Assembly (NCBI RefSeq): GCF_902459735.1
Contig: NZ_CABPRV010000006.1
Location: forward strand, 186,001-250,000
Direction: 5' to 3'
DNA: 64,000 bases
Source: Pandoraea capi
GTDB taxonomy: Bacteria > Pseudomonadota > Gammaproteobacteria > Burkholderiales > Burkholderiaceae
In this document: in pieces, positions 1-8,348 of the stretch
Position numbering within the stretch: the first letter of the stretch is position 1
Layout: each line of letters starts with the position of its first letter
The notes under the pieces: model-generated
Told to the model about the DNA's origin: nothing
The model's input: only the letters and a program-made list of their open reading frames with translations
Database searches by the model: none
Translations under genes and position numbers: made by a program

Positions 1-1755
1 TTCGATATCGACGCATACCTCGACGGTCTGAGCATCTTCCAGTCGCCGCGCTTTGCGACGGCGCGCGTGGACCCGTATCTGCTGGAGCGCATCGACGTGA
101 TGTTCGGCCCGTCGTCAGTGCTCTATGGACAGGGCAACCCAGGCGGTCTGGTGAACTACAGCAGCAAGCTGCCCACGGATCAGCCGGTGCGCGAAGTCAT
201 GCTTCAGATCGGCAATCACGACACCTATCAGGCGGGCTTCGATCTGGGCGGATCGCTCACCCCGGACGGCACGATCCTCTATCGCGTGGTCGGACTGGCG
301 CGTGACGCCAGGACGCAGGTGAGCGCGATCAAGGACGAGCGTCTGGCGATCGCCCCGTCGATCACGTTCCGGCCGGACCGCGACACGTCGCTCACGCTGC
401 TGGCAGGCTATCAGCGCGACCCGCAAGGCGGCCTGTTCAACCCGGTGCCGGCGAGCGGCACGTTGTTCGCGAACCCGAACGGTCACCTCGGCGCCGATCA
501 ATACTTCGGTGACCCGACCCGCGACGGCATGCAGCGCACGCAGTACTGGTTCGGCTATCAGTTCGCGAAGCAACTGAACGACACGTGGCGCGTCTCGCAG
601 AACGCGCGCTACCTGCATATCGACCAGAACTACTACCAGACGTCGGTTACAAGCGGCTTCGGCGCGGATCAGCGCTCGGTCTACATGTGGGGCAATGCAG
701 ACAAAGAGCACGTCAGCCAGTGGCAGATCGATACGAATGCACAGGCGAAATTCTCGACCGGCCCCGTCGAGCACACGATGCTGTTCGGCTTCGACTATCG
801 CCGCGTGCTCGAAGGCGATAACTACGGCGGCGCCGTCGTCGGGCAACTGGATCTGTTCAATCCCGACTACGCCGCGTTGGCGGGGGTGAACCAGAACACG
901 CGGCTGGACTATTCGCTGAGTCAGGCCGGTCTGTATGCGCAGGACGAACTGCGGTACCACCGCTGGGTGCTCACGCTCGGCATGCGTGAGGACTGGGCGA
1001 CGACCCGTTCCAGCACGAACGGCAATACGCTGACGGCCGACAACCACGCCTTCACGTGGCGCACCGGGCTGGCCTACGCGTTCGATAATGGCATCGCGCC
1101 GTACGTGAGCTACGCGAAGTCGTTCGCGCCGGTGCTCGGCACGACCTTCTCCGGCGGGGCGTTGCAGCCCACGCAGGGCAAGCAGTACGAAATCGGCGTG
1201 CGTTATCAGCCGAAGCAATACGATGCCTCGTTGCGTCTGTCTGCCTTCGATCTTCGTCAGGAGAATGTGAGTGTGGTCGATCCGGCACACCCGACGTTCC
1301 CCACGCAGACCGGTGAAGTGCGCTCGCGCGGCTTCGAAGCCGAAGCGCGTGCCAACGTCACCCGCGATCTGAAGGTCATCGCGTCGTACACGTATGTCAA
1401 TCAGGTCAACCTGCAAAGCACGACGGCGCAAGGCAAGCGCCCGCCGATCACGCCGCGCAACAACCTCGCCCTGTGGGCCGACTACACGATGCACGAAGGC
1501 GTGTTGCGCAATCTCGGGTTCGGTGCCGGGGTGCGTTACATGAGTTCGTCGGCGGGAGACGCCGCCAATACGTTCGAAGTGCCGAGCCGGACGCTGGTCG
1601 ATGCCGCCGTGCATTACGACTGGCAGCAATGGCGGTTCGGCATCAACGTCAGTAACCTGTTCAATCGCGAATACCTCTCGTATTGCACGAACTCGTTCCT
1701 CTGCTACTACGGCGCAACACGAACCGTTCTGGGGACAGCCCGATATCAATGGTGA
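1..1755 (+). CDS. TonB-dependent siderophore receptor (5' truncated by window edge)
   Basis: The reading frame is open from base 1, so the signal peptide and the start of the plug lie outside the window; about 584 residues are visible. The N-terminal part is the plug, with a GPSSVLYGQGNPGG segment typical of siderophore receptors. The rest is a 22-strand-type beta-barrel with alternating aromatic strands, ending in the usual C-terminal aromatic residue (RYQW). It should import a ferric siderophore across the outer membrane using TonB energy. The stop codon overlaps the start of the FhuD-like gene, so receptor and ABC importer form one operon. The set resembles the ornibactin/malleobactin uptake genes of Burkholderia, suggesting a hydroxamate or mixed-ligand peptide siderophore. 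The ligand cannot be read from this sequence. Confidence 0.93.
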   Translation, partial: FDIDAYLDGLSIFQSPRFATARVDPYLLERIDVMFGPSSVLYGQGNPGGLVNYSSKLPTDQPVREVMLQIGNHDTYQAGFDLGGSLTPDGTILYRVVGLARDARTQVSAIKDERLAIAPSITFRPDRDTSLTLLAGYQRDPQGGLFNPVPASGTLFANPNGHLGADQYFGDPTRDGMQRTQYWFGYQFAKQLNDTWRVSQNARYLHIDQNYYQTSVTSGFGADQRSVYMWGNADKEHVSQWQIDTNAQAKFSTGPVEHTMLFGFDYRRVLEGDNYGGAVVGQLDLFNPDYAALAGVNQNTRLDYSLSQAGLYAQDELRYHRWVLTLGMREDWATTRSSTNGNTLTADNHAFTWRTGLAYAFDNGIAPYVSYAKSFAPVLGTTFSGGALQPTQGKQYEIGVRYQPKQYDASLRLSAFDLRQENVSVVDPAHPTFPTQTGEVRSRGFEAEARANVTRDLKVIASYTYVNQVNLQSTTAQGKRPPITPRNNLALWADYTMHEGVLRNLGFGAGVRYMSSSAGDAANTFEVPSRTLVDAAVHYDWQQWRFGINVSNLFNREYLSYCTNSFLCYYGATRTVLGTARYQW

Positions 1756-2714
1756 TGCAACGAAAATCGTTTGCCGTCCGGCGCCGCCTTCTGGCGGCGT
1801 TTGGCGTTGGTGCGGTGGCACCGTTCCTGCACGCTTCGCGTGCTTTTGCCGCTTCTGGCGGCTTATCTGGCGCCTTATCTGGCGGCGTATCGGGTGAGGC
1901 GGCGGCTTCGGGCCGCACGCCGCGTGTCGTCGTGCTCGACTGGGGACTCGCTGCGCAGGTGCTCGCGCTGGGCGTGGTCCCGGTGGGCGTCGCGCGTCCG
2001 TTCTGGTACCGGCTGCTTTCGGGCACGCCTGAGATGCCGGATTCCGTGGTCGACGTGGGGCTGCTGTTCCAGCCCAATTTCGAGGTCGTGCAGTCGTTGC
2101 GCCCCGATCTGATCGTCATCACGCCCGCGCATGCCTCGCTGGCCGATTCGCTGTCGCGCATCGCGCCGCTATTCGTCGCGCCGCCTGCGCATCCGCATGA
2201 AGACGGATACCGTCTCGCGCAGCGACGGGCGCACGCGTTGGGGGACGCCCTCGGGCGTCCTGCCGAGACCGCGCGGCTGCTCGCGCAGACGGATGCGCGC
2301 CTTGGCGCCGTGCGAGACCGGCTGGCGCAGCATGGCGCCACGCAACGTCCGATCTATCTGATGAGTCCCATCGACACGCGTCTGACGAACGTCTTCGGCC
2401 GCGAGAGCGTATTCGGCGGGACGCTCGCTGCCGTCGGCCTCACGAATGCCTGGCGACGCCCGAGCGATACGGAGGGCATGGCACAGATCGATTACACGCA
2501 GCTCGGTGTCGATACGGCGGCGAGCGCGATGCTCATCGGGGCGCGTCCCGGTTTGCTCGGCATGCTGGGCCAGAGTCCGCTGTGGCAGGCGCTGCCCTTC
2601 GTGCGCGGTGCGCGCGTCGGACAACTGCCGATGATGCTGCCCACGGGCGGCACCCCCACGGCCGTGAAGCTGGCCGACGCGTTGAGCGTCGCACTGACGG
2701 GGGCAGCGGTATGA
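1749..2714 (+). CDS. FhuD-like siderophore ABC transporter substrate-binding protein
   Basis: A protein of about 321 residues of the FhuD/BtuF (Fe-B12) periplasmic binding family. The N-terminus has an RRR-LL segment followed by a hydrophobic stretch and an AFA cleavage-like site, which looks like a Tat signal; FhuD-type proteins are often Tat-exported. The body has the expected pattern, including VVVLDWGLAAQVLALGV near the start and PDLIVITPAHA in the first lobe. ATG at 1749 or 1755 are both possible; both overlap the receptor stop (1753-1755), indicating translational coupling. The stop overlaps the ATG of the permease. It should hand ferrisiderophore to the FhuB-like permease. Confidence 0.88.
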   Translation: MVMQRKSFAVRRRLLAAFGVGAVAPFLHASRAFAASGGLSGALSGGVSGEAAASGRTPRVVVLDWGLAAQVLALGVVPVGVARPFWYRLLSGTPEMPDSVVDVGLLFQPNFEVVQSLRPDLIVITPAHASLADSLSRIAPLFVAPPAHPHEDGYRLAQRRAHALGDALGRPAETARLLAQTDARLGAVRDRLAQHGATQRPIYLMSPIDTRLTNVFGRESVFGGTLAAVGLTNAWRRPSDTEGMAQIDYTQLGVDTAASAMLIGARPGLLGMLGQSPLWQALPFVRGARVGQLPMMLPTGGTPTAVKLADALSVALTGAAV

Positions 2715-4795
2715 GCACAGGCAATCCGTTTTCCCCCGTGACGAGTGGCGCGCCGCGCGGCGCGTCGGCACCCGTCGACGTGCGTCATCTGTGGCGTCTG
2801 GCGCTTATTGTCGGCCTGCCTGCGGTGGCCCTTGCTGTCGCGACGCTACTGGCGCTGCGCCCGGCGGGTGTCGACAGCGGGGCGTTCGTCGCGGCGGTGT
2901 GGCACGCGATCGTGCATCCGGTGCAGGGCGCCTACGCGCCGACGTCGCCTGCCGCGATGTCGGGGCTGCTCGTGAATTACGCCTGGCTGCCGCGTCTGGC
3001 CATGTCGTTGCTGGCCGGTGCCGGGCTCTCGCTCGCCGGCGTGATGTTCCAGCAGGTGCTGCGCAACCCGTTGGCCGAGTCGTTGACGCTGGGCGTGGCT
3101 TCCGGCGCATCGCTCGCTCTCTCGGCCGCGACGATCTGGCTGCCGCCGGTCGCGCTGGCGTGGAAGTCCGGCGTCGCCATGGCAGGGTCGGCGGCCGCCA
3201 TAGCTATCGTGATGGCATTGACGTGGCGCAGCCGCTTCGCGCCCGTGCCGGTGATCCTCGCGGGCATGATCGTCAACCTGTATTGCAGCGGCCTGTCGAT
3301 CATGGTGTCGATGACCCACGAGCGTGCGCTCGTCGGCGTGTTTGCATGGGGGGCCGGCTCGCTCGTGCAGAACGGCTGGCACGACGTCGGCTGGCTGCTG
3401 CCGCGCGTGCTCGTGGCGGTCGTCGCGGCGGCGCTGCTGCTCAGACCGCTGACCCTGTTCACGCTGGACGACCGCAGCATCACGCAACTCGGTGCGCGCG
3501 TCGCGTGGATTCGCACCGCGGGCCTCGTGGTCGCGGTTGCGCTCTGCGCCTGCATCATCGGCACGGTCGGCATCATCGGTTTCGTCGGACTGGCCGGGCC
3601 GCAACTGGTCCGGCTGGCGGGCGCGCGACGTCTGCGAGATCAACTGGTCTGGGCGCCGGCCATCGGCGCCCTCATGCTGATGCTGACGGATCAGATCGTA
3701 CAGTGGCTGCCGCTGTTCGACGGCGCATCGCTGCCGACAGGGGCTGCCGCCGCGCTCTTCGGCGGTCCGCTGCTGCTATGGCTGCTGCGTCGCACGCGCG
3801 CCGGCGAAGTGGCGACGGCCGATGCCGCGCCGCCTGCGCGTGTGCGTCACCCGCTGCGCTGGCTGGCGGTGACGCTGGCGCTCGGCGTGGTGATCGTGTG
3901 GGCGACGCAGCATCTCGGCCGTACCTTCGATGGTTGGGGATGGGCGAGCGGCGATGTCTGGACGGCGATGTCGCCGTGGCGCATGCCGCGCATGCTGGCG
4001 TCGGCCGCGGCAGGTGTCGCGCTGGCGCTCTCGGGCACGTTGCTGCAACGGATCAGCGGCAACCCGATGGCGAGTCCCGAACTGCTCGGCGTGAGCGGCG
4101 GGGCGATGCTCGGCGTGCTGATCGTGACGTTCGTCGTGGTGGGGGCGGGCGCTTCCGTTCTGTTCCTGGCGGCCTTCGCGGGGGCGGCGATCAGTCTCGC
4201 CGTGATGCTGACGCTCTCGCGCAAGGGAGGCTTCTCACCCACACGTATGCTGCTCGCCGGTGTGGCCATCTCCGGCATGGCGCAGTCGCTCGTGGCGATT
4301 GCGAGTGCGAGCGGTACGGCCAATGCCTTCCTGCTGCGCTCGCTGATGCTCGGGCTGACGTACATCGTCGGCCCCGGCATTGCGATGGTCACGGTCGCGG
4401 CGGCGCTCGCGGGGCTGCTGCTGACGTGTCTCGCGTCGCGCTGGCTCGATCTGCTGCCGATGGGCGATGCGACAGCCACGGCCGTCGGCGTGAACGTGAA
4501 GCGCGCGCGCCTGTGGCTCTGGTGTCTCGCCGCGACGCTGAGCGCCGTGGCTACGCTCGTCGTCGGCCCGTTGTCGTTCGTTGGTCTGCTCGCGCCGCAC
4601 CTCGCCCGCATGGCCGGATTCGGCAAGGGACGCCCGCAGGCCGTGGCGGCGAGCGTGTCCGGCGCGCTGCTGATGATTGCCGCCGACTGGCTCGGCCGTA
4701 ACCTGCTGTTCCCGCAACAGTTGCCGGCGGGCGTGCTCGCCATGCTGATCGCGGCACCGTATCTGCTGTGGCACTTGCGTCGTCAAGTGGCCTGA
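2711..4795 (+). CDS. FhuB-like iron-siderophore ABC transporter permease (fused double domain)
   Basis: This is a 694-residue polytopic protein made of two FecCD-type permease domains in tandem (about residues 40-355 and 385-690), the FhuB arrangement, so one chain supplies the whole inner-membrane channel. Each half has the conserved segment that contacts the ATPase (GFVGLAGPQLVRL in the first half, SFVGLLAPHLARM in the second). The ATG at 2711 overlaps the stop of the binding-protein gene by four bases. Longer upstream reading in this frame overlaps that gene and is not used. A PvdE-like exporter gene follows after 45 bases. Confidence 0.93.
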   Translation: MSTGNPFSPVTSGAPRGASAPVDVRHLWRLALIVGLPAVALAVATLLALRPAGVDSGAFVAAVWHAIVHPVQGAYAPTSPAAMSGLLVNYAWLPRLAMSLLAGAGLSLAGVMFQQVLRNPLAESLTLGVASGASLALSAATIWLPPVALAWKSGVAMAGSAAAIAIVMALTWRSRFAPVPVILAGMIVNLYCSGLSIMVSMTHERALVGVFAWGAGSLVQNGWHDVGWLLPRVLVAVVAAALLLRPLTLFTLDDRSITQLGARVAWIRTAGLVVAVALCACIIGTVGIIGFVGLAGPQLVRLAGARRLRDQLVWAPAIGALMLMLTDQIVQWLPLFDGASLPTGAAAALFGGPLLLWLLRRTRAGEVATADAAPPARVRHPLRWLAVTLALGVVIVWATQHLGRTFDGWGWASGDVWTAMSPWRMPRMLASAAAGVALALSGTLLQRISGNPMASPELLGVSGGAMLGVLIVTFVVVGAGASVLFLAAFAGAAISLAVMLTLSRKGGFSPTRMLLAGVAISGMAQSLVAIASASGTANAFLLRSLMLGLTYIVGPGIAMVTVAAALAGLLLTCLASRWLDLLPMGDATATAVGVNVKRARLWLWCLAATLSAVATLVVGPLSFVGLLAPHLARMAGFGKGRPQAVAASVSGALLMIAADWLGRNLLFPQQLPAGVLAMLIAAPYLLWHLRRQVA

Positions 4796-4840
4796 TGTCC
4801 CCCCAATATCCCCACAAAATATAAGAGAGGTTTGCCTCCT

Positions 4841-6499
4841 ATGTCCTTGTTCTGGCAACTGGTGCGTGCGTCGCGATGGCCTTTGGCAATCGCGCTCGCC
4901 GGTAGTCTCATCAGCGGTTTCGGCAATGCCGGTCTCGTCGCGCTCATCAACCGGGCGCTCGGTGCACCGCGCGAGCATCTCGGCGTGCTCGGCATGCAGT
5001 TTCTCGGCCTCGGTGTGCTGGTGCTCGTCACGCGTGCGCTGTCGCAAACGCTGTTCATGTCGCTCGGTCAGCGGGCCAAAGCGACGCTGCGCATGCAGGT
5101 CGTGCGTCGCATCGGCGCGGCGCCGTACGCGAGTCTGGAGCGGCACGGCATCGCCCGTGCCATCGCGGTACTCACGCAGGATCTCGACACCATCGTGGTG
5201 CTGTTCGTGAATCTGCCGGTGCTCGCCATGCAGGGCGCGGTGATCGCGGGCTGCCTGATCTATCTCGGCTATCTGTCGTGGCAGATTCTGTTGTTCGCGG
5301 TCGTGACGATCTTCATCGGCGCGGCCGGGTTTCGTTTCGCGAATCAGCGTGCGCTCCTGCATCTGCGCAGCTCGCGCAAGCGCGAGGAAGCGCTGGTGAA
5401 GGATTTCCGGGCGTTGTTCGACGGCGCGAAGGAACTCAAGCTGCATCGTGCGCGACGCGACGCGTTCATCGAAGATCGCCTCGCGAGCAACGTCGAAGCG
5501 GTGCGCGTGCAACGCACACGAGGCTATGTGCTGTATGCGGCGGCGGCAAGCTGGGGCAGCTTCATTCTCTTCGCGTTCATCGGGCTCACGCTGTTCGTGG
5601 TGCTGCGTCATGTCGATCTGCCGCCGCAGGTCGTGTCGGGCTATGCGCTGGTGTTCCTGTACATGATCATGCCGATCGAGGGGGTGCTCTCGGCGATGCC
5701 CTCGCTCGGGAGTGCACGCGTGGCGCTGGAGCGCATCGCGCAGGTCGAGAAGGAACTGCCGCGCGAGTTGCTGCCGGCGCCCGCCAGAACGGAAGTGCCG
5801 GTGTTCCACGACATCACGCTCGAAGGGGTGACGCACAGCTACTTCCGCGAACAGGAGAACGAGAACTTCACGCTGGGCCCGATCGGTCTGACGTTCCGCC
5901 CGGGCGAACTCGTCTATCTGGTCGGCGGCAACGGCAGCGGCAAGACCACGCTCGCCAAGCTCATCGTCGGCCTCTATGTGCCGGAGCACGGCAGGATTCT
6001 GCTTGACGGTGTGCCCGTGGGCGATGCCGAGCGCGACCACTATCGTCAGTTGTTCTCAGTGGTGTTCAGCGACTTCTTCCTGTTCGAACATCTGCTCGGC
6101 TTGCCGTCCGATGGACTTGATGCGCAGGCGAAGGCGCTCCTGACGTCGTTGCAGCTCGATCACAAGGTCACGATCGAAGACGGCCGCTTCTCGACGCTCG
6201 ATCTGTCGCAAGGGCAGCGCAAGCGTCTCGCGTTGCTCGTGGCGTATCTGGAAGACCGGCCGTTCTACGTCTTCGACGAATGGGCGGCGGATCAGGACCC
6301 GCTTTTCAAGGATGTTTTCTACCGCCAGATGCTCCCCGCGCTCAAGGCGCGCGGCAAGAGCGTGCTGGTGATTACGCACGACGACCGCTATTTCGATCTG
6401 GCGGATCGTCTGATTCGCCTCGACTACGGCCAACTGCGCGCGCCGCAGACCGATGCCGGGGCGCACCACGAACCTGCTTCACCGAAAGCCCATGACTGA
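4841..6499 (+). CDS. Cyclic-peptide/siderophore ABC exporter (PvdE/SyrD family)
   Basis: A single-chain ABC exporter of 552 residues: a six-helix membrane domain (about 1-320) fused to an ATPase domain. Walker A is GGNGSGKTT (residues 362-370), the signature is LSQGQ (455-459), and Walker B ends in FDE (478-480), followed by WAADQDP, the form typical of the cyclic peptide exporter family (PvdE, SyrD, OrbE). These proteins move the peptidic siderophore or its precursor across the inner membrane. A good ribosome-binding site (AGAGAGG) precedes the ATG at 4841. The gene sits between the permease and ATPase genes of the importer and overlaps fhuC by 8 bases. This implies a biosynthetic peptide-siderophore cluster just left of the window. 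Confidence 0.93.
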   Translation: MSLFWQLVRASRWPLAIALAGSLISGFGNAGLVALINRALGAPREHLGVLGMQFLGLGVLVLVTRALSQTLFMSLGQRAKATLRMQVVRRIGAAPYASLERHGIARAIAVLTQDLDTIVVLFVNLPVLAMQGAVIAGCLIYLGYLSWQILLFAVVTIFIGAAGFRFANQRALLHLRSSRKREEALVKDFRALFDGAKELKLHRARRDAFIEDRLASNVEAVRVQRTRGYVLYAAAASWGSFILFAFIGLTLFVVLRHVDLPPQVVSGYALVFLYMIMPIEGVLSAMPSLGSARVALERIAQVEKELPRELLPAPARTEVPVFHDITLEGVTHSYFREQENENFTLGPIGLTFRPGELVYLVGGNGSGKTTLAKLIVGLYVPEHGRILLDGVPVGDAERDHYRQLFSVVFSDFFLFEHLLGLPSDGLDAQAKALLTSLQLDHKVTIEDGRFSTLDLSQGQRKRLALLVAYLEDRPFYVFDEWAADQDPLFKDVFYRQMLPALKARGKSVLVITHDDRYFDLADRLIRLDYGQLRAPQTDAGAHHEPASPKAHD

Positions 6500-7274
6500 T
6501 ACTCCGATGTTCGCGCTGCAAGACGTTTCCTTCGCCGTGGAAGGCCGCACGCTCCTCGCGCCCCTCACCCTCGAACTCGCGGGCGGGCAGGTGCATGGGC
6601 TGATCGGCCACAACGGCTCGGGCAAGTCGAGTCTGATCAAGTTGCTCGCGCGCCAGCTCTCGCCGGTCAGCGGCAGCCTCCAGTTCGAAGGACGCGCCCT
6701 GGCGTCGTGGGGCGCGCGCGAATTTGCGCGTCGCGTGGCGTATCTGCCGCAACAACCGCCGGCGGCAGCGGGAATGACGGTGTCCGAGCTTGTCGCGCTG
6801 GGGCGTTATCCATGGCACGGCGCGCTCGGGCGCTTCGATGTGCACGATCACGAGGCCGTGCAACAGGCGATGGCGCAAACGGACGTGCTGGGCTTTGCGG
6901 ATCGTCTGGTGGAATCGCTCTCGGGCGGCGAGCGTCAGCGCGTGTGGCTGGCGATGCTTGTCGCACAGCAGGCGCAGTGTCTGTTGCTCGACGAGCCGAC
7001 GTCGGCGCTGGACGTCGCCCATCAACTGGACGTGCTCAAGCTCGTGCGCGAACTGGCCGACACGCACGGGCTGGGCGTGGTGATCGTGTTGCACGACGTG
7101 AACATGGCGGCGCGTTTTTGCGACACGCTGCTCGCGCTCAAGCAAGGCAGGCCGATCGCCCGGGGCACCCCCGCCGAACTGATGTCGCCTGACACGCTGC
7201 AAACCATCTATGGCGTGCCGATGGGGGTGCTGCCCAACCCCGACGGCGGCATGCCGGTGAGCTACGCGCGCTGA
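6492..7274 (+). CDS. FhuC-like iron-siderophore ABC transporter ATP-binding protein
   Basis: A 260-residue ATPase of the FecE/FhuC family. Walker A is GHNGSGKSS (residues 39-47), the signature LSGGERQR starts at 143, Walker B is LLLDEPTSALD (Asp167), and the switch His lies in VIVLHDVN. It would pair with the FhuB-like permease to import ferrisiderophore. The ATG at 6492 overlaps the exporter stop by 8 bases, so the five genes from the receptor onward appear co-transcribed. The order receptor-SBP-permease-exporter-ATPase is a reshuffled version of the orbBCDE set in Burkholderia. Confidence 0.93.
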   Translation: MTDTPMFALQDVSFAVEGRTLLAPLTLELAGGQVHGLIGHNGSGKSSLIKLLARQLSPVSGSLQFEGRALASWGAREFARRVAYLPQQPPAAAGMTVSELVALGRYPWHGALGRFDVHDHEAVQQAMAQTDVLGFADRLVESLSGGERQRVWLAMLVAQQAQCLLLDEPTSALDVAHQLDVLKLVRELADTHGLGVVIVLHDVNMAARFCDTLLALKQGRPIARGTPAELMSPDTLQTIYGVPMGVLPNPDGGMPVSYAR

Positions 7275-7280
7275 GCGGGC

Positions 7281-8066
7281 TCAGGCGTCGGCGAGGTAGC
7301 GTTGCGGGGTGCGGCCCGTGACCTGTTTGAACATCGCGATGAAGGCGCTCGGACTCGCATAACCGAAGGCATCGGCCGTCGCCGCTACCGACGAGCCGAG
7401 CGCCAGTGTCGAGATCGCTTCGGACACGCGCAGGTGCTGACGCCATGTCACGAACGTCATGCCGGTGTCCCTCTGGAAGTGACGCGCAAGCGTGCGTCCG
7501 CTGACTCCGAACTGTTCGCCCCAGAAGTCGAGCGTCAGTTTGCTGCCGGGGTCGTTCATCAAATGCTCGCAAATCGCCTGCAACCGTGTGTCGCGCGGGA
7601 CCGGCACGCCGCGCTCGGGCAGGGCGGTGGCGTCGCGCAGCACACCCAGTAGCGGTGGCACCGAGAGTGCGGCGCGGCTCGTCGGGCCATAGCTGTCGCC
7701 GTCACGGCCGACGGTGACCGCCAGCTCGCGGATCAGCGGGGTGACGAGAATCACCGTTGGCCGCACCCAATCCCAGGGAAACATGCGCGGTTCCATGTAG
7801 ACGTTGCAGATCTGCGCGTCGCCCACGGCATGTAACTCGTGTTCGACATCGGAGGGCAGCCACACGGCACGCGAGGGCGGCAATGTCCAGATGGCCGTGG
7901 ACGTCAGCACGCGCACGACGCCGCGCACCGCAAATGCCAGTTGACCGTGACGATGCTGATGCCAGATCAGCCGCTCGCCGTGGCGGTACGACGTGATCTG
8001 CGAATAGACATCGCGCGGCAAAGGACGCACGGCATTGGGGAATCGCTTGCGCAGAAAATCGTTCAT
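7281..8066 (-). CDS. AraC family transcriptional regulator (cupin + HTH)
   Basis: A 261-residue regulator. The N-terminal half is a cupin-like sensing domain (HQHRHGQLAFAVRG near residue 40, WLPSDVEHEL near 70). The C-terminal ~100 residues form the double helix-turn-helix of AraC/XylS proteins, including FGYASPSAFIAMFKQVTGRTPQRY. It is convergent with the fhuC end (7 bases away) and divergent from the receptor at 8349. That placement makes the receptor its most likely target. The effector is unknown. AraC proteins next to siderophore receptors (PchR, YbtA) often sense the ferrisiderophore, but this one is not clearly in that subgroup. Confidence 0.88.
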   Translation of the reverse strand: MNDFLRKRFPNAVRPLPRDVYSQITSYRHGERLIWHQHRHGQLAFAVRGVVRVLTSTAIWTLPPSRAVWLPSDVEHELHAVGDAQICNVYMEPRMFPWDWVRPTVILVTPLIRELAVTVGRDGDSYGPTSRAALSVPPLLGVLRDATALPERGVPVPRDTRLQAICEHLMNDPGSKLTLDFWGEQFGVSGRTLARHFQRDTGMTFVTWRQHLRVSEAISTLALGSSVAATADAFGYASPSAFIAMFKQVTGRTPQRYLADA

Positions 8067-8200
8067 GCCGGGGTTTGTAATCGGGCATCGATACTCAGAC
8101 GAAATTTGTCAAAAAATCGACATTAATTGTCGCCCTTGCCTATTCCGAACCCGATATTCTCCTGATCTATCAATGTGTTTGCCGAATCTCACGCAAATTT

Positions 8201-8219
8201 AGTAATGAGTCTCATTTGC
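8201..8219. promoter_or_regulatory. Candidate Fur box upstream of second siderophore receptor
   Basis: The 19-base stretch AGTAATGAGTCTCATTTGC matches 12 of 19 positions of the Fur consensus GATAATGATAATCATTATC, including the TAATGA/TCATT core. It is flanked by GCAAAT/ATTTGC inverted repeats. It lies in the AraC-receptor divergent intergenic region, about 130 bases before the receptor ATG. It is placed to repress the receptor when iron is plentiful. Confidence 0.5.
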
Positions 8220-8348
8220 GATATTTTCGCCAGTGTAGCGGGAATTGGACCGAGACGCTAAAGGCACAATCACCACACAAAACAAGGCACCGATTCACGA
8301 TCGCCGGAAGATCCCGGCAACAAGGAACCAGGGGAAGTGTTGTCAACG

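Noticed and set aside
115-1821. Long antisense open frame opposite the truncated receptor
   Set aside because: An Arg/His-rich composition without any domain; a shadow of the high-GC receptor gene on the other strand.
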